DNA from: Pseudochelatococcus sp050946405
GTDB lineage: Bacteria > Pseudomonadota > Alphaproteobacteria > Rhizobiales > Beijerinckiaceae
NCBI RefSeq assembly: GCF_050946405.1
Contig: NZ_JBMNUS010000011.1
Span: forward strand, 85,273 to 149,272
Reading direction: 5' to 3'
Length of the DNA stretch: 64,000 nucleotides
The position numbers and the translations under genes were made by a program. Shown here one piece after another: positions 42,911 to 51,607 of this stretch; position 1 is the stretch's first letter, and every line of letters begins with the position of its first letter. The notes beneath the pieces are model-generated. The model saw only the letters and a list, made by a program, of their open reading frames with translations, was not told the origin of the DNA and did not search any database.

Positions 42911-44410
42911 TCAGAAGGTCTGGTTGTATTCCCCGACTTCCGTGTTCTCGCGCAGGATGTCATCGACGGCCTTGAACATCTCGCGTGTGCGCGCCTCGGA
43001 GACGGGGCTTTCGATCACCACGACGAGCTCGGGCTTGTTCGAGGAGGCGCGCACGAGCCCCCAGGTGCCGTCTTCGGTGACGACGCGCACGCCGTTCACG
43101 GTGACGAGATCGCGGATCGCCTGCCCGCCGACCTGCCCGCCTTCGGCGCGCAGCGCCTCGAAGCGCTTCACCACCCGCGCGACGACATCGTATTTCACCT
43201 CGTCGGCGCAATGGGGCGACATGGTCGGCGTGCCCCATGTGCGCGGCAGCGCGCGGTAGAGGTCGGCCATCGTCTTGTCCGGGTTGCGGTCCAGCATGTC
43301 GCACACGGCCAGCGCCGTCACCAGGCCGTCGTCATAGCCGTGGCCGATGGGGGCGTTGAAGAAGAAATGACCCGATTTCTCGAAGCCGGCCAGCGCGTTG
43401 AGTTCTTTCACGCGGCGCTTGATGTAGCTGTGGCCGGTCTTCCAGTAGTCCGCCTTCACCCCGTTTTGTTGAAGCACGGGATCGGTGACGAAGAGGCCGG
43501 TGGATTTGACGTCGACCACGAAGGTCGAGCCCGGATGCAGCGTCGAGAGATCCCGCGCCAGCATGACGCCGATCTTGTCGGCGAAAATCTCCTCGCCTTC
43601 GTTGTCCACCACGCCGCAGCGGTCGCCGTCGCCGTCGAAACCCAGGCCGACATCGGCACCCGAGTCACGCACCGCCGCCGAGATGGCGTGCAGCATCTTC
43701 ATGTCCTCGGGGTTGGGATTGTAGCGCGGGAAAGTGTGATCGAGCGTGGTGTCGAGCGGCACGACCTCGCAGCCGATGCCCTCCAGCACCTGCGGCGCGA
43801 AGGCGCCGGCGGTGCCGTTGCCGCAGGCCGCGACCACCTTGAGCTTGCGCTTGAGCTTCGGCCGGTTGGCGAGATCGTCGATGTAACGCCGCGCGAAGCC
43901 TTCCACGAAGACATATTCGCCGCCGGGGCGCGTTTGCGACCGGCCGTTCAGCACGATGTCGCGCAGGAGCGACATCTCGTCGGGGCCGAAGGTGAGGGGG
44001 CGCGCCGCGCCCATCTTCACGCCGGTCCAGCCGTTGTCGTTGTGCGAGGCCGTCACCATCGCCACCGCCGGCACATCGAGCGCGAACTGGGCGAAATAGG
44101 CCATGGGCGACAGCGCGAGGCCGATATCCTTCACCTTCACGCCCGCCGCCATGAGGCCGGTGATCAGCGCATACTTGATCGAGGACGAATAGCCGCGGAA
44201 ATCGTGGCCGGTGACGATTTCGGGCTTCACGCCCATCTCATGCAGCAGGTGGCCGAGGCCAAGCCCCAGCGCCTGCACGCCCATCAGGTTGATTTCCTTT
44301 TCGAACAGCCAGCGCGCATCGTACTCGCGAAAGCCGGTCGGCTTCACCATCGGCAGCGATTCGTAGTCGTAGGTGTTGGGCGTGAGCGAGGGGAGAGGCT
44401 TGGGAAACAT
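42911..44410 (-). CDS. Phosphomannomutase/phosphoglucomutase
   Basis: Alpha-D-phosphohexomutase, 499 residues. The phosphoserine loop is TASHNDNGWTG with S122 as the catalytic residue, the metal loop is DGDGDRCG, the sugar loop includes GFEKSGHFFF, and the C-terminal phosphate loop contains RASSNKPELVV. It interconverts hexose 1- and 6-phosphates for envelope polysaccharide precursors. Assignment to PMM versus PGM is not possible from sequence, so no symbol is given. The start at 44410 (MFPKPLPSLTPNTYDYESLPMVKP) is the family start; the open frame upstream contains tandem repeats and is not conserved coding. Confidence 0.93.
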   Translation of the reverse strand: MFPKPLPSLTPNTYDYESLPMVKPTGFREYDARWLFEKEINLMGVQALGLGLGHLLHEMGVKPEIVTGHDFRGYSSSIKYALITGLMAAGVKVKDIGLALSPMAYFAQFALDVPAVAMVTASHNDNGWTGVKMGAARPLTFGPDEMSLLRDIVLNGRSQTRPGGEYVFVEGFARRYIDDLANRPKLKRKLKVVAACGNGTAGAFAPQVLEGIGCEVVPLDTTLDHTFPRYNPNPEDMKMLHAISAAVRDSGADVGLGFDGDGDRCGVVDNEGEEIFADKIGVMLARDLSTLHPGSTFVVDVKSTGLFVTDPVLQQNGVKADYWKTGHSYIKRRVKELNALAGFEKSGHFFFNAPIGHGYDDGLVTALAVCDMLDRNPDKTMADLYRALPRTWGTPTMSPHCADEVKYDVVARVVKRFEALRAEGGQVGGQAIRDLVTVNGVRVVTEDGTWGLVRASSNKPELVVVIESPVSEARTREMFKAVDDILRENTEVGEYNQTF

Positions 44411-44799
44411 GGCGTTCCTTGTGCGTTCCGGCTGAACGGGCCTGAAGTTGCAGAAAAACGAGACGTCGCACGTTAAACGTGACATAGCAAGCAAGACACA
44501 AATACGCGGAACATGACGATGAGTTGACGCCATGCGAACCGGAATGTTTTTCGTCCCGAGTGCGGCATTTGCGTGACCGAAGTCAGAATCAAAGTCAGCA
44601 TCCGGATCAGAATCAAGGTCAGCCCGAGCCGGTCGATCGCGCTCCATAAATTCTTTAGACTGCCGATATCACCTCGCGTCTAACGGTCGGCTGCGTTCTT
44701 CATGCCGCTTCGGCCGTCGATATCCCATGTCGGTTGCGCTGTCAGGAGGCTCGCGCCGGTTTTTCGCATCAGGCGTGAACGTCCGTTCGCGGAAGTCTT
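44411..44799. other. Intergenic region upstream of the phosphohexomutase gene
   Basis: About 390 bp with no gene. A 13-bp palindrome CACGTT-A-AACGTG sits at 44469-44481, about 60 bp upstream of the mutase start. At 44582-44629 there are four degenerate 12-bp units of the form (G/A)TCAG(A/C)ATC, the best pair being 16 of 17 identical with a 24-bp period. Both could be protein-binding sites; no terminator was seen. Confidence 0.55.
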
Positions 44800-45462
44800 T
44801 CAGGTTTGCCGTGGCGGCTCGCCGCCGTCAATCTCGAAGTGAACTTGTTCCCGCAGCGGCCCGAAAGGCGGCGCTTCCCGCGGCGGCGGCCGTGTTTCGC
44901 GCTTTTCCTCAAGCGGCATCCGTCGCCGCATCAGCTTGCGACGGAAGAAGGCCGCTTCGCTGCGCTCGCCCGCAATGCCCGCCCCGATCGCAAGATAAAG
45001 GAATGCCGCGCCGCCGGACAGGGCCGCGAGCGTAAGCGCCGGAACGACGAACAGCCTGAACGCGGCGACGGTCATGCCGAGGGATTGCGTCGACACGGGC
45101 TCGATGTTCCGGCGATCGCCCGGATCATAGGCGATGGAGATCGTTTCTCCCGACGCGGGAACCAGAAACGGCAGCCAATGCCTGTAAGACCCCTGCGCGG
45201 TCTGCACGCCGCGCCCGAAATGGCCGGTATAGGCGACCACCACGGTGTATCTTCTGCTCTTGCGCGAGCCTTCGACCGAAATTATCCGCACGGTGCCTTC
45301 AGCGATGGAGCCGGTCCAGACAACGGTGTGACGCCGGAAAAATTCGGCTCCCTGGAAAAAGACGAGCGCCGCGCCGACGCAGGCAAGAAGAATGGACAGC
45401 AATACGATTTTCAGTATGCCGTCGCGCTCCAGGCGGTCAATTTTATCTATTCCAGAATTCAT
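44800..45462 (-). CDS. DUF3592-type membrane protein
   Basis: 220 residues. One transmembrane helix is near the N-terminus (about 18-40, ILKIVLLSILLACVGAALVFFQ), then an extracytoplasmic beta-rich domain (about 50-120) with RRYTVVVAYTG ... GETISIAYDPGDRRNIEPVS, the DUF3592 pattern, then a second helix (about 138-165) and a basic, Pro-rich cytoplasmic tail. Function unknown. The start at 45462 (MNSGIDKIDRLERDG) is preferred because the upstream extension falls in repeat-containing, non-conserved sequence. No operon partner. Confidence 0.75.
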   Translation of the reverse strand: MNSGIDKIDRLERDGILKIVLLSILLACVGAALVFFQGAEFFRRHTVVWTGSIAEGTVRIISVEGSRKSRRYTVVVAYTGHFGRGVQTAQGSYRHWLPFLVPASGETISIAYDPGDRRNIEPVSTQSLGMTVAAFRLFVVPALTLAALSGGAAFLYLAIGAGIAGERSEAAFFRRKLMRRRMPLEEKRETRPPPREAPPFGPLREQVHFEIDGGEPPRQT

Positions 45463-45544
45463 GTGTAGAATATACCGCGCAAGACAGTTTTTCTCAAGCG
45501 GGTCAGCGTCGACGCCGCGCGCCGGCGGTTGGCGTTTTGATGGA

Positions 45545-45619
45545 AATGCACTCCAGATTATTGATTTTGCGTATCTTTGTCGACGAAAAGCGGTATCCAC
45601 TTTTCCGCACGATGCTTTA
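45545..45619 (-). repeat. Intergenic repeat element, copy 4 (short type)
   Basis: On the minus strand it begins TAAAGCATCGTGCGG and continues with the near-perfect hairpin GGAAAAGTGG/ACCGCTTTTCG, then CGACAAAGATACGC. It shares the AAGCGGTATC core with copies 3 and 5. The leading TAA is the stop codon of the yejF gene. Left boundary approximate. Confidence 0.7.
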
Positions 45620-47227
45620 GCCGTGCCCGGGGCGCGCGAACGCGGCATTGAACAGCGTGCGCGTGTAGTCCGTCTGCGGATCGGCGAACAGGGGGCCGGC
45701 CGGCCCCTGTTCCACCACTTTGCCGTTCTGCATCACGATCACGGTGTTGGACAGCGCCCGCACCACCTTGAGGTCGTGGCTGATGAAGAGGTAGGCGAGC
45801 CGGCGCGTGCGTTGCAGCTCGCGCAGCAGGTCGACGATCTGCGCCTGCACCGACATGTCGAGCGCGGAGGTCGGTTCGTCCAGCACGATGAAGCGCGGCT
45901 CCAGCACCATGGCGCGGGCGATGGCGATGCGCTGGCGCTGCCCGCCGGAAAACTCGTGCGGATAGCGGTCCATCGCCGCGGGGTCGATGCCGACATCGGC
46001 GAGCGCCTGCGCCACCCGCGCGCGCTGCTCTTCGTCGGAGAGGTGAGTGTTCTGCACCCCAAGTCCCTCGGCCACGATCTCCGCCACCGAGAGGCGCGGC
46101 GACAGCGAGCCGTAGGGGTCCTGAAACACGATCTGCATGGAGCGTCGCAGCGGCTTCACCGCCTTGCGCTTCAGCCCGTCGATGTGCTGGCCGAGAAAGA
46201 CGATCGGTCCCTCGGAGCGGATGAGGCGCAGCAGCGCGAGGCCGAGCGTCGTCTTGCCCGAGCCCGACTCGCCCACGACGCCCACCGTCTCGCCCTCCCG
46301 CACCGTCAGCGAAACGCCGTCGACCGCCTTCACGTGACCGACGGTCTTGCGGAAGAAGCCGCGCCGGATCGGGAACCACACCCTGATCGGCCCGGCCTCG
46401 ACCACCACCGGCGCATCTGCTGCCACGGGCCGGGGCGCGCCCTTCGGCTCGGCGGCGAGGAGCTTTTGCGTGTAGGGGTGTTGCGGCGCATCGAACACCT
46501 GCGCCACCGGCCCCGTCTCGACGATCTCGCCGCCGGTCATCACGCAAACCCGGTCGGCGATGCGGCGCACGATGTTGAGATCGTGGGTGATGAACAGCAG
46601 CGCCATGTTGAGCCGCGCCTTCAGCTCCGCCAGCAGGTCGAGAATCTGCGCCTGCACCGTGACGTCGAGCGCGGTCGTGGGTTCGTCGGCGATCAGCAGG
46701 TCCGGCTCGTTGGCGAGCGCCATGGCGATCATCACCCGCTGGCGCTGCCCGCCGGAAAGCTGGTGCGGATAGGCGTCGAGCCGGTTCGCCGCATCGCGGA
46801 TGCCGACCAGCTCCAGCAGCTCCAGCGTGCGCGCCCGCGCCGCCTGACCGGTGATGCCCTTGTGCAGGCTCAGGATTTCGCCGATCTGGCGCGAGATGAC
46901 ATGCAGCGGGTTCAGCGAGGTCATCGGCTCCTGAAACACCATGGTGATGTCGTTGCCGCGCACCTTGCGCAAGTCGTCTTCCGTCCCGCGCAGCAGGTCG
47001 CGCCCCTTGAACAGCACCTCGCCGGAGGGATGCGAGGCCGCCGGATAATTGAGCAGCCGCAGGATCGACAGCGCCGTCACCGACTTGCCCGAGCCGGATT
47101 CGCCCACCAGCGCCAGCGTCTCGCCCGCGTGCAGATCGAAGGACACACCCTTGACGGCGCGGATCTCGCGGCCGTCCTGACGAAAATTCACGCCCAGGTT
47201 TTTGACGGAAAGTAGCGGCGCGCCCAT
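45617..47227 (-). CDS. yejF: Peptide ABC transporter, fused dual ATP-binding protein (YejF type)
   Basis: 536 residues with two complete ABC domains. Domain 1 (about 5-255): Walker A GESGSGKS at 42-49, signature LSGGQRQR, Walker B LLIADEP. Domain 2 (about 280-525): Walker A GESGSGKT, signature FSGGQRQR, Walker B FIVLDEP. It energises the YejAB(E)F importer for peptides, including microcin C in enterobacteria. The start MGAPLLSVKNLGVNF at 47227 is 8 bp after the yejE stop. The TAA stop is the terminal triplet of a repeat element. Confidence 0.93.
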   Translation of the reverse strand: MGAPLLSVKNLGVNFRQDGREIRAVKGVSFDLHAGETLALVGESGSGKSVTALSILRLLNYPAASHPSGEVLFKGRDLLRGTEDDLRKVRGNDITMVFQEPMTSLNPLHVISRQIGEILSLHKGITGQAARARTLELLELVGIRDAANRLDAYPHQLSGGQRQRVMIAMALANEPDLLIADEPTTALDVTVQAQILDLLAELKARLNMALLFITHDLNIVRRIADRVCVMTGGEIVETGPVAQVFDAPQHPYTQKLLAAEPKGAPRPVAADAPVVVEAGPIRVWFPIRRGFFRKTVGHVKAVDGVSLTVREGETVGVVGESGSGKTTLGLALLRLIRSEGPIVFLGQHIDGLKRKAVKPLRRSMQIVFQDPYGSLSPRLSVAEIVAEGLGVQNTHLSDEEQRARVAQALADVGIDPAAMDRYPHEFSGGQRQRIAIARAMVLEPRFIVLDEPTSALDMSVQAQIVDLLRELQRTRRLAYLFISHDLKVVRALSNTVIVMQNGKVVEQGPAGPLFADPQTDYTRTLFNAAFARPGHG

Positions 47228-47235
47228 GCTGTCCC

Positions 47236-48384
47236 TTAATTGAACGTCTTGCGCGGATCGAAGGCGTCGCGCACGGCCTCGCCGATGAAGATCAGCAGCG
47301 ACAGCATCAGCGCGATGACGAAAAAGCCGGTGAGCCCGAGCCACGGCGCTTGCAGATTGGCCTTGCCCTGCGCCAGCAATTCACCCAGCGACGGCGAGCC
47401 GGGCGGCAGGCCAAACCCCAGAAAGTCGAGCGATGTCAGCGTGGTGATCGAGCCATTGAGCACGAAGGGCAGGAAGGTGAGCGTCGCCACCATGGCGTTG
47501 GGCAGCAGGTGGCGGAACATGATGGTGGCATCCGACAGCCCGAGCGCGCGCGCCGCGTTCACATATTCGAAGTTGCGCGCGCGCAGGAACTCCGCCCGCA
47601 CGACGCCGACGAGCGCCACCCACGAGAACAGCAGGAGGATGCCGAGCAGCACGAAAAAGCCCGGCGTGATGATCGATGACACGATGATGAGCAGATAAAG
47701 CGAGGGGATCGAGTTCCAGATCTCGATGATGCGTTGCAGCACGAGATCCGTCCAGCCGCCGAAATAGCCCTGTATCGCGCCGGTGAAAATGCCGATTATC
47801 GAGGATATGCCCGCCAGAATCAGCCCGAACAGCACCGAGAGCCGGAAGCCGTAGATGAGGCGGGCCAGCACGTCGCGGCCCTGATCGTCGGTGCCGAGCC
47901 AGTTCCATTCGATATCGCGGCAGGAACCGCCGCATTGTTCGTCGCCGAGCAGCCATGTCGGCGGCGCGGGGGCCGGCACCGGAATGGCGAGGTTGTGCGT
48001 GCGGTAGGAAAAGCGGACCGGCGGCCACACCATCCAGCCGTTGGCCTCGATCTCCCCGGCGATGAACGGATCGCGATAATCCGTGCGCGCGAGGAAGCCG
48101 CCGAACTTTTCCTCCGGGTAGTCGACAAGCACCGGAAACAGCAACTCGCCCTTGTAGGAGGCGACGAGCGGCCTGTCGTTGGCGATGAACTCCGCGCCCA
48201 GCGTCACGAAGAACAGCGCCAGAAAGATCCACAGCGACCAGAAGCCGCGCCGGTTGGCGCGGAAGTTGCGCAGCCGGCGCCGGTTGAGCGGCGACAGGCG
48301 CAGCCACCCGCCGGCGGGCAGGGCGGGCGCGGCGGGGATGGCGGCGTCTCGTCTGGCGGTATCCTGTAACGCGGCATCTTGCAT
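47236..48384 (-). CDS. yejE: Peptide ABC transporter permease (YejE type)
   Basis: 382-residue inner-membrane permease. A cytoplasmic N-terminal extension (about 1-48) is followed by TM1 and a large periplasmic loop with the YejE-typical YPEEKFGGFLARTDYRDPFI and the Cys-containing LLGDEQCGGSCRDIEWNWLGTDDQGRDVLARLIYG. The binding-protein-dependent transport domain and its EAA-like loop (VNAARALGLSDATIMFRHLLPNA) are complete. One base separates it from yejB. Confidence 0.93.
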   Translation of the reverse strand: MQDAALQDTARRDAAIPAAPALPAGGWLRLSPLNRRRLRNFRANRRGFWSLWIFLALFFVTLGAEFIANDRPLVASYKGELLFPVLVDYPEEKFGGFLARTDYRDPFIAGEIEANGWMVWPPVRFSYRTHNLAIPVPAPAPPTWLLGDEQCGGSCRDIEWNWLGTDDQGRDVLARLIYGFRLSVLFGLILAGISSIIGIFTGAIQGYFGGWTDLVLQRIIEIWNSIPSLYLLIIVSSIITPGFFVLLGILLLFSWVALVGVVRAEFLRARNFEYVNAARALGLSDATIMFRHLLPNAMVATLTFLPFVLNGSITTLTSLDFLGFGLPPGSPSLGELLAQGKANLQAPWLGLTGFFVIALMLSLLIFIGEAVRDAFDPRKTFN

Positions 48385-48385
48385 C

Positions 48386-49486
48386 TCAGACCTCCCGCGT
48401 CTCGAAATCGATGCGCGGATCGATCCACGTATAGGTGAGGTCGGAGAGAAGGTTCACCACCAGCCCCAGCAGCGAGAAGATGAACAGGCTGGCGAAGACG
48501 ACCGGATAATCCCGGTTGACGATGGATTCGAACGACAGCAACCCCAGCCCGTCGAGCGAGAAGATGGTCTCGATCAGCAGCGAGCCGGCGAAGAACGCGC
48601 CGATGAAGGCGCCGGGAAATCCCGCGATCACGATCAGCATGGCGTTGCGGAAGACGTGGCCGTAGAGCACCTGGCGTTCGCTCAGCCCTTTCATGCGGGC
48701 GGTGAGCACGTATTGCTTGCGGATTTCGTCCAGAAACGAGTTTTTCGTCAGCAGCGTGGAAGTCGCGAAGGCGCCGATGGCCATGGAAAGGATCGGCAGC
48801 GCGATATGCCAGAGATAATCGGCGATCTTGCCCGGAGCCGACAATTCCGAAAAGTTCTCGGAGGTGAGGCCGCGCAGCGGAAAGATCTGCCAGAACGAGC
48901 CGCCGGCGAAGAACACGATCAGCAGGATCGCGAACAGGAAGGAGGGGATGGCGTAGCCGACGACGATCACGCCCGACGTCCATACATCGAACCGCGAGCC
49001 GTCGCGCACGGCCTTGGCGATGCCGAGCGGGATGGAGACGGCGTAGGAGATCAGCGTCATCCACAGGCCGAGCGTGATCGATACCGGCAGTTTTTCCGCG
49101 ATCAGCGACAGCACGGAGACATCGCGAAAATAGCTCTTGCCGAAGTTGAACGTGGCGTAGTCGCCGAGCATCTTGATGAAACGCTCGTGGGCGGGCTTGT
49201 CGAAGCCGAACTGCTTTTCCAGTTGCGCGATGAACGCCGGATCGAGCCCCTGCGCGCCGCGGTAGCGGCCGCCGCCCGCGCCCGCCGCGTCGGCGGCCGC
49301 GCCGAGATCGCCGCCGCCCCCGCCGCCGATGCGCGCCATGGCCCCGCCGTCCGCGCCCTGCATCTGCGCGATGATGCGCTCCACCGGCCCGCCCGGGGCG
49401 AACTGCACGATAACGAAGGAAATCAGCATGATGCCGAAAATGGTCGGAATCATCAGCAGCACACGCCGCGCGACATAGGCGAACAT
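48386..49486 (-). CDS. yejB: Peptide ABC transporter permease (YejB type)
   Basis: 366-residue permease of the DppB/YejB class. TM1 (YVARRVLLMIPTIFGIMLISFVIVQFAPGGPVERII) is the family N-terminus. A Gly/Ala-rich periplasmic insert of about 40 residues follows (near residues 45-80), then five more helices and the EAA loop (YVLTARMKGLSERQVLYGHVFRNAM). It lies between yejA (3-bp gap) and yejE (1-bp gap), so all four genes form one operon. Confidence 0.93.
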   Translation of the reverse strand: MFAYVARRVLLMIPTIFGIMLISFVIVQFAPGGPVERIIAQMQGADGGAMARIGGGGGGDLGAAADAAGAGGGRYRGAQGLDPAFIAQLEKQFGFDKPAHERFIKMLGDYATFNFGKSYFRDVSVLSLIAEKLPVSITLGLWMTLISYAVSIPLGIAKAVRDGSRFDVWTSGVIVVGYAIPSFLFAILLIVFFAGGSFWQIFPLRGLTSENFSELSAPGKIADYLWHIALPILSMAIGAFATSTLLTKNSFLDEIRKQYVLTARMKGLSERQVLYGHVFRNAMLIVIAGFPGAFIGAFFAGSLLIETIFSLDGLGLLSFESIVNRDYPVVFASLFIFSLLGLVVNLLSDLTYTWIDPRIDFETREV

Positions 49487-49489
49487 GGC

Positions 49490-51448
49490 TCAGCCCTTCC
49501 AGCCGATGCGCCGGGCCTTTTCGGCGTCGAACCACCATGTCCCCGGCGCGCCGGAGCTGTAGCGCGGCGCTTGCCCGGGGCGGGAGAAGATATCCCAGAA
49601 GGCATACCAATCATCGGGGCGGAACCACATCGGCACCCAGTAGCGCCCCGCGCGCAGCACGCGGTCGAGCGCGCGTGTGCCGATCGCGATGTCCGCGCGC
49701 GTTTCGGCGCGGGCCACATGGTCGATCAGCGCGTCGATCGCGGGGTTCGCGATGCCGGCGAGGTTGAGGCTGCCGGGCGTCGTCGCGGCCCTGGAGCCGT
49801 AGAAGATGCGCAATTCCGCCCCCGGCGTGAGGCTGCCGGCCCGCGCCACGCTGACGACGTCGTAATCGTGGCGGCGTAGCCGCTCCTGATATTGCGACGG
49901 ATCGACGATGCGCGACGTCGCCTTGATGCCGAGCCGGCGCAGGTTGGCCTGAAAGGGCTGCGTGTGCGGCTGCAAGCGCGTACCGGAATCGAGGAACTCG
50001 ATCTCCAGCGGCTTGCCGTCCGGCAGGCGCAAGACGTCGCCGTCGCGCTTCAATCCGGCCTCGGTCAGCAACTGAAAGGCGCGGCGCAGCAGGTTGCGGT
50101 CGTTGCCCGAGCCGTCGGACACCGGCGGCACGAAGGGCTCGCCGAACACCTCGTCCGGCACCTGCCCGCGAAAAGGTTCGAGCAGCGCCAGTTCCTCGGG
50201 CGAGGGCGGACCTTCGGCCTTGCCCGGCGTGTGCTCGAAGAACGATGTGGTGCGCCGGTAGGCGCCGTACATGATCTTGGCGTTCGTCCATTCGAAATCG
50301 AATGCCAGCCCGATGGCCTCGCGCACGCGCGGGTCCGCGAACTTGTCGCGGCGCGTGTTGAAATACCAGCCCTGGACGTTGGGCGCGGCGGCGGTCTCGA
50401 TTTTCTCCCGCTGCACGCGGCCCTCGCGGAAGGCGGCGAAGTCGTAGCCGTTGGCCCACAGGCTCGCGGTATATTCCGCATGGAAATTGATGATGCCGGA
50501 CTTGAACGCCTCGAACATCACCTGTTCATCGCGAAAATACTCGTAGCGCACATGCCGGAAGCGGTTCTGCCCGACATTGACGTTGAGATCGCGCGCCCAG
50601 TAATCGTCCACGCGGTTGAACTCGATGAAGCGCCCCACCTCGAAGCGCCCCACCCTGTAGGGGCCGGAGCCCAGCGGCGGCTCCAGCGTGGAGGCGGCGA
50701 AATCGCGCGTGCTCCAGTACGCCTTTGAAAAGATGGGCAGGCTGGCGACGAGGAGATGCAGGTCGCGCCCGCGCTGCGCGGAGAGGTGGAAGGTGACGAT
50801 ATCGTCCGCCTCCGCCTCGGCCCGCTCGGCCTCCGCCAGCATGGCGGCGTAGGAGGGATGGCCCTTTTCCTTCAGGATATCGAAGGAGAAGGCGACATCG
50901 GCCGCCGTCAGCGGCGTGCCGTCATGGAAGCGCGCTTGCCTGCGCAGGCGGAAGCGGTAGGTGCGCCGGTCGGCGCTGACCTCGACCGATTGCGCCACGA
51001 GGCCATAGACGGCATCCGGCTCGTCGCCCGATCCCGCCATCAGCGAGTCGAAGGTCGCGCCCATGCCCGCCGCCGCGTCGCCCTGCAACACATAGGCGTT
51101 GAGCGTGTTGAACGTATCGAAGCTGCCCTGCGTCACCCGCATCACCAGCTTGCCGCCGACGGGCGCATCCGGGTTCACGTAGGGAAAATGCGCAAAATCC
51201 TTCGGCAACGCGAGGTCGCCGAAGGCGGAAAGACCATGCGCCTCGGCAGCGCCCCCGGAGGCCGGCGCATCTTCCTGCGCCATCGCGACCCCCGGCAACA
51301 GGCGCGCGGCCAGCGCCGCGCCGGCGATGCCGCCCGCGAGGCCGAGCAGGTCGCGGCGCGTGGCGAGAAGCGTGGCGCGGCGCAACGCCTCGACCGATGG
51401 CGAGGCTTTTGCTGAACCGGGCGCTGGCGGACAGGAACGACGAACCAA
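49490..51448 (-). CDS. yejA: Peptide ABC transporter substrate-binding protein (YejA type), Tat-exported
   Basis: 652-residue SBP_bac_5 protein. It starts at TTG 51448 with GGGAGA upstream. The signal sequence has a twin-arginine motif (TRRDLLGLAGG, arginines 31-32) and a hydrophobic stretch ending near VAMA-Q, so export by Tat is likely. Family blocks: GSFDTFNTLNAYVLQGDAA, YRFRLRRQARFHDGTPLTAADVAFSF, and EWTNAKIMYGAYRRTTSFFEHT, the last typical of YejA. It is the first gene of yejABEF. Substrate is presumably oligopeptides. Confidence 0.93.
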   Translation of the reverse strand: MVRRSCPPAPGSAKASPSVEALRRATLLATRRDLLGLAGGIAGAALAARLLPGVAMAQEDAPASGGAAEAHGLSAFGDLALPKDFAHFPYVNPDAPVGGKLVMRVTQGSFDTFNTLNAYVLQGDAAAGMGATFDSLMAGSGDEPDAVYGLVAQSVEVSADRRTYRFRLRRQARFHDGTPLTAADVAFSFDILKEKGHPSYAAMLAEAERAEAEADDIVTFHLSAQRGRDLHLLVASLPIFSKAYWSTRDFAASTLEPPLGSGPYRVGRFEVGRFIEFNRVDDYWARDLNVNVGQNRFRHVRYEYFRDEQVMFEAFKSGIINFHAEYTASLWANGYDFAAFREGRVQREKIETAAAPNVQGWYFNTRRDKFADPRVREAIGLAFDFEWTNAKIMYGAYRRTTSFFEHTPGKAEGPPSPEELALLEPFRGQVPDEVFGEPFVPPVSDGSGNDRNLLRRAFQLLTEAGLKRDGDVLRLPDGKPLEIEFLDSGTRLQPHTQPFQANLRRLGIKATSRIVDPSQYQERLRRHDYDVVSVARAGSLTPGAELRIFYGSRAATTPGSLNLAGIANPAIDALIDHVARAETRADIAIGTRALDRVLRAGRYWVPMWFRPDDWYAFWDIFSRPGQAPRYSSGAPGTWWFDAEKARRIGWKG

Positions 51449-51607
51449 AGACGATCTCCCGGCTGCGTGACACCAAACGAATCGAACTTGCTCAGTGTAG
51501 CAGCCAGAAGAACGCAGACATCGTTAATATTTCGTCAGCCGGTGGCGATCATGGCGTGGCAGGGCGGCCGGAGAGCCGAAGCGCGGCGCTCCGGCTTTCC
51601 GCGGTTC

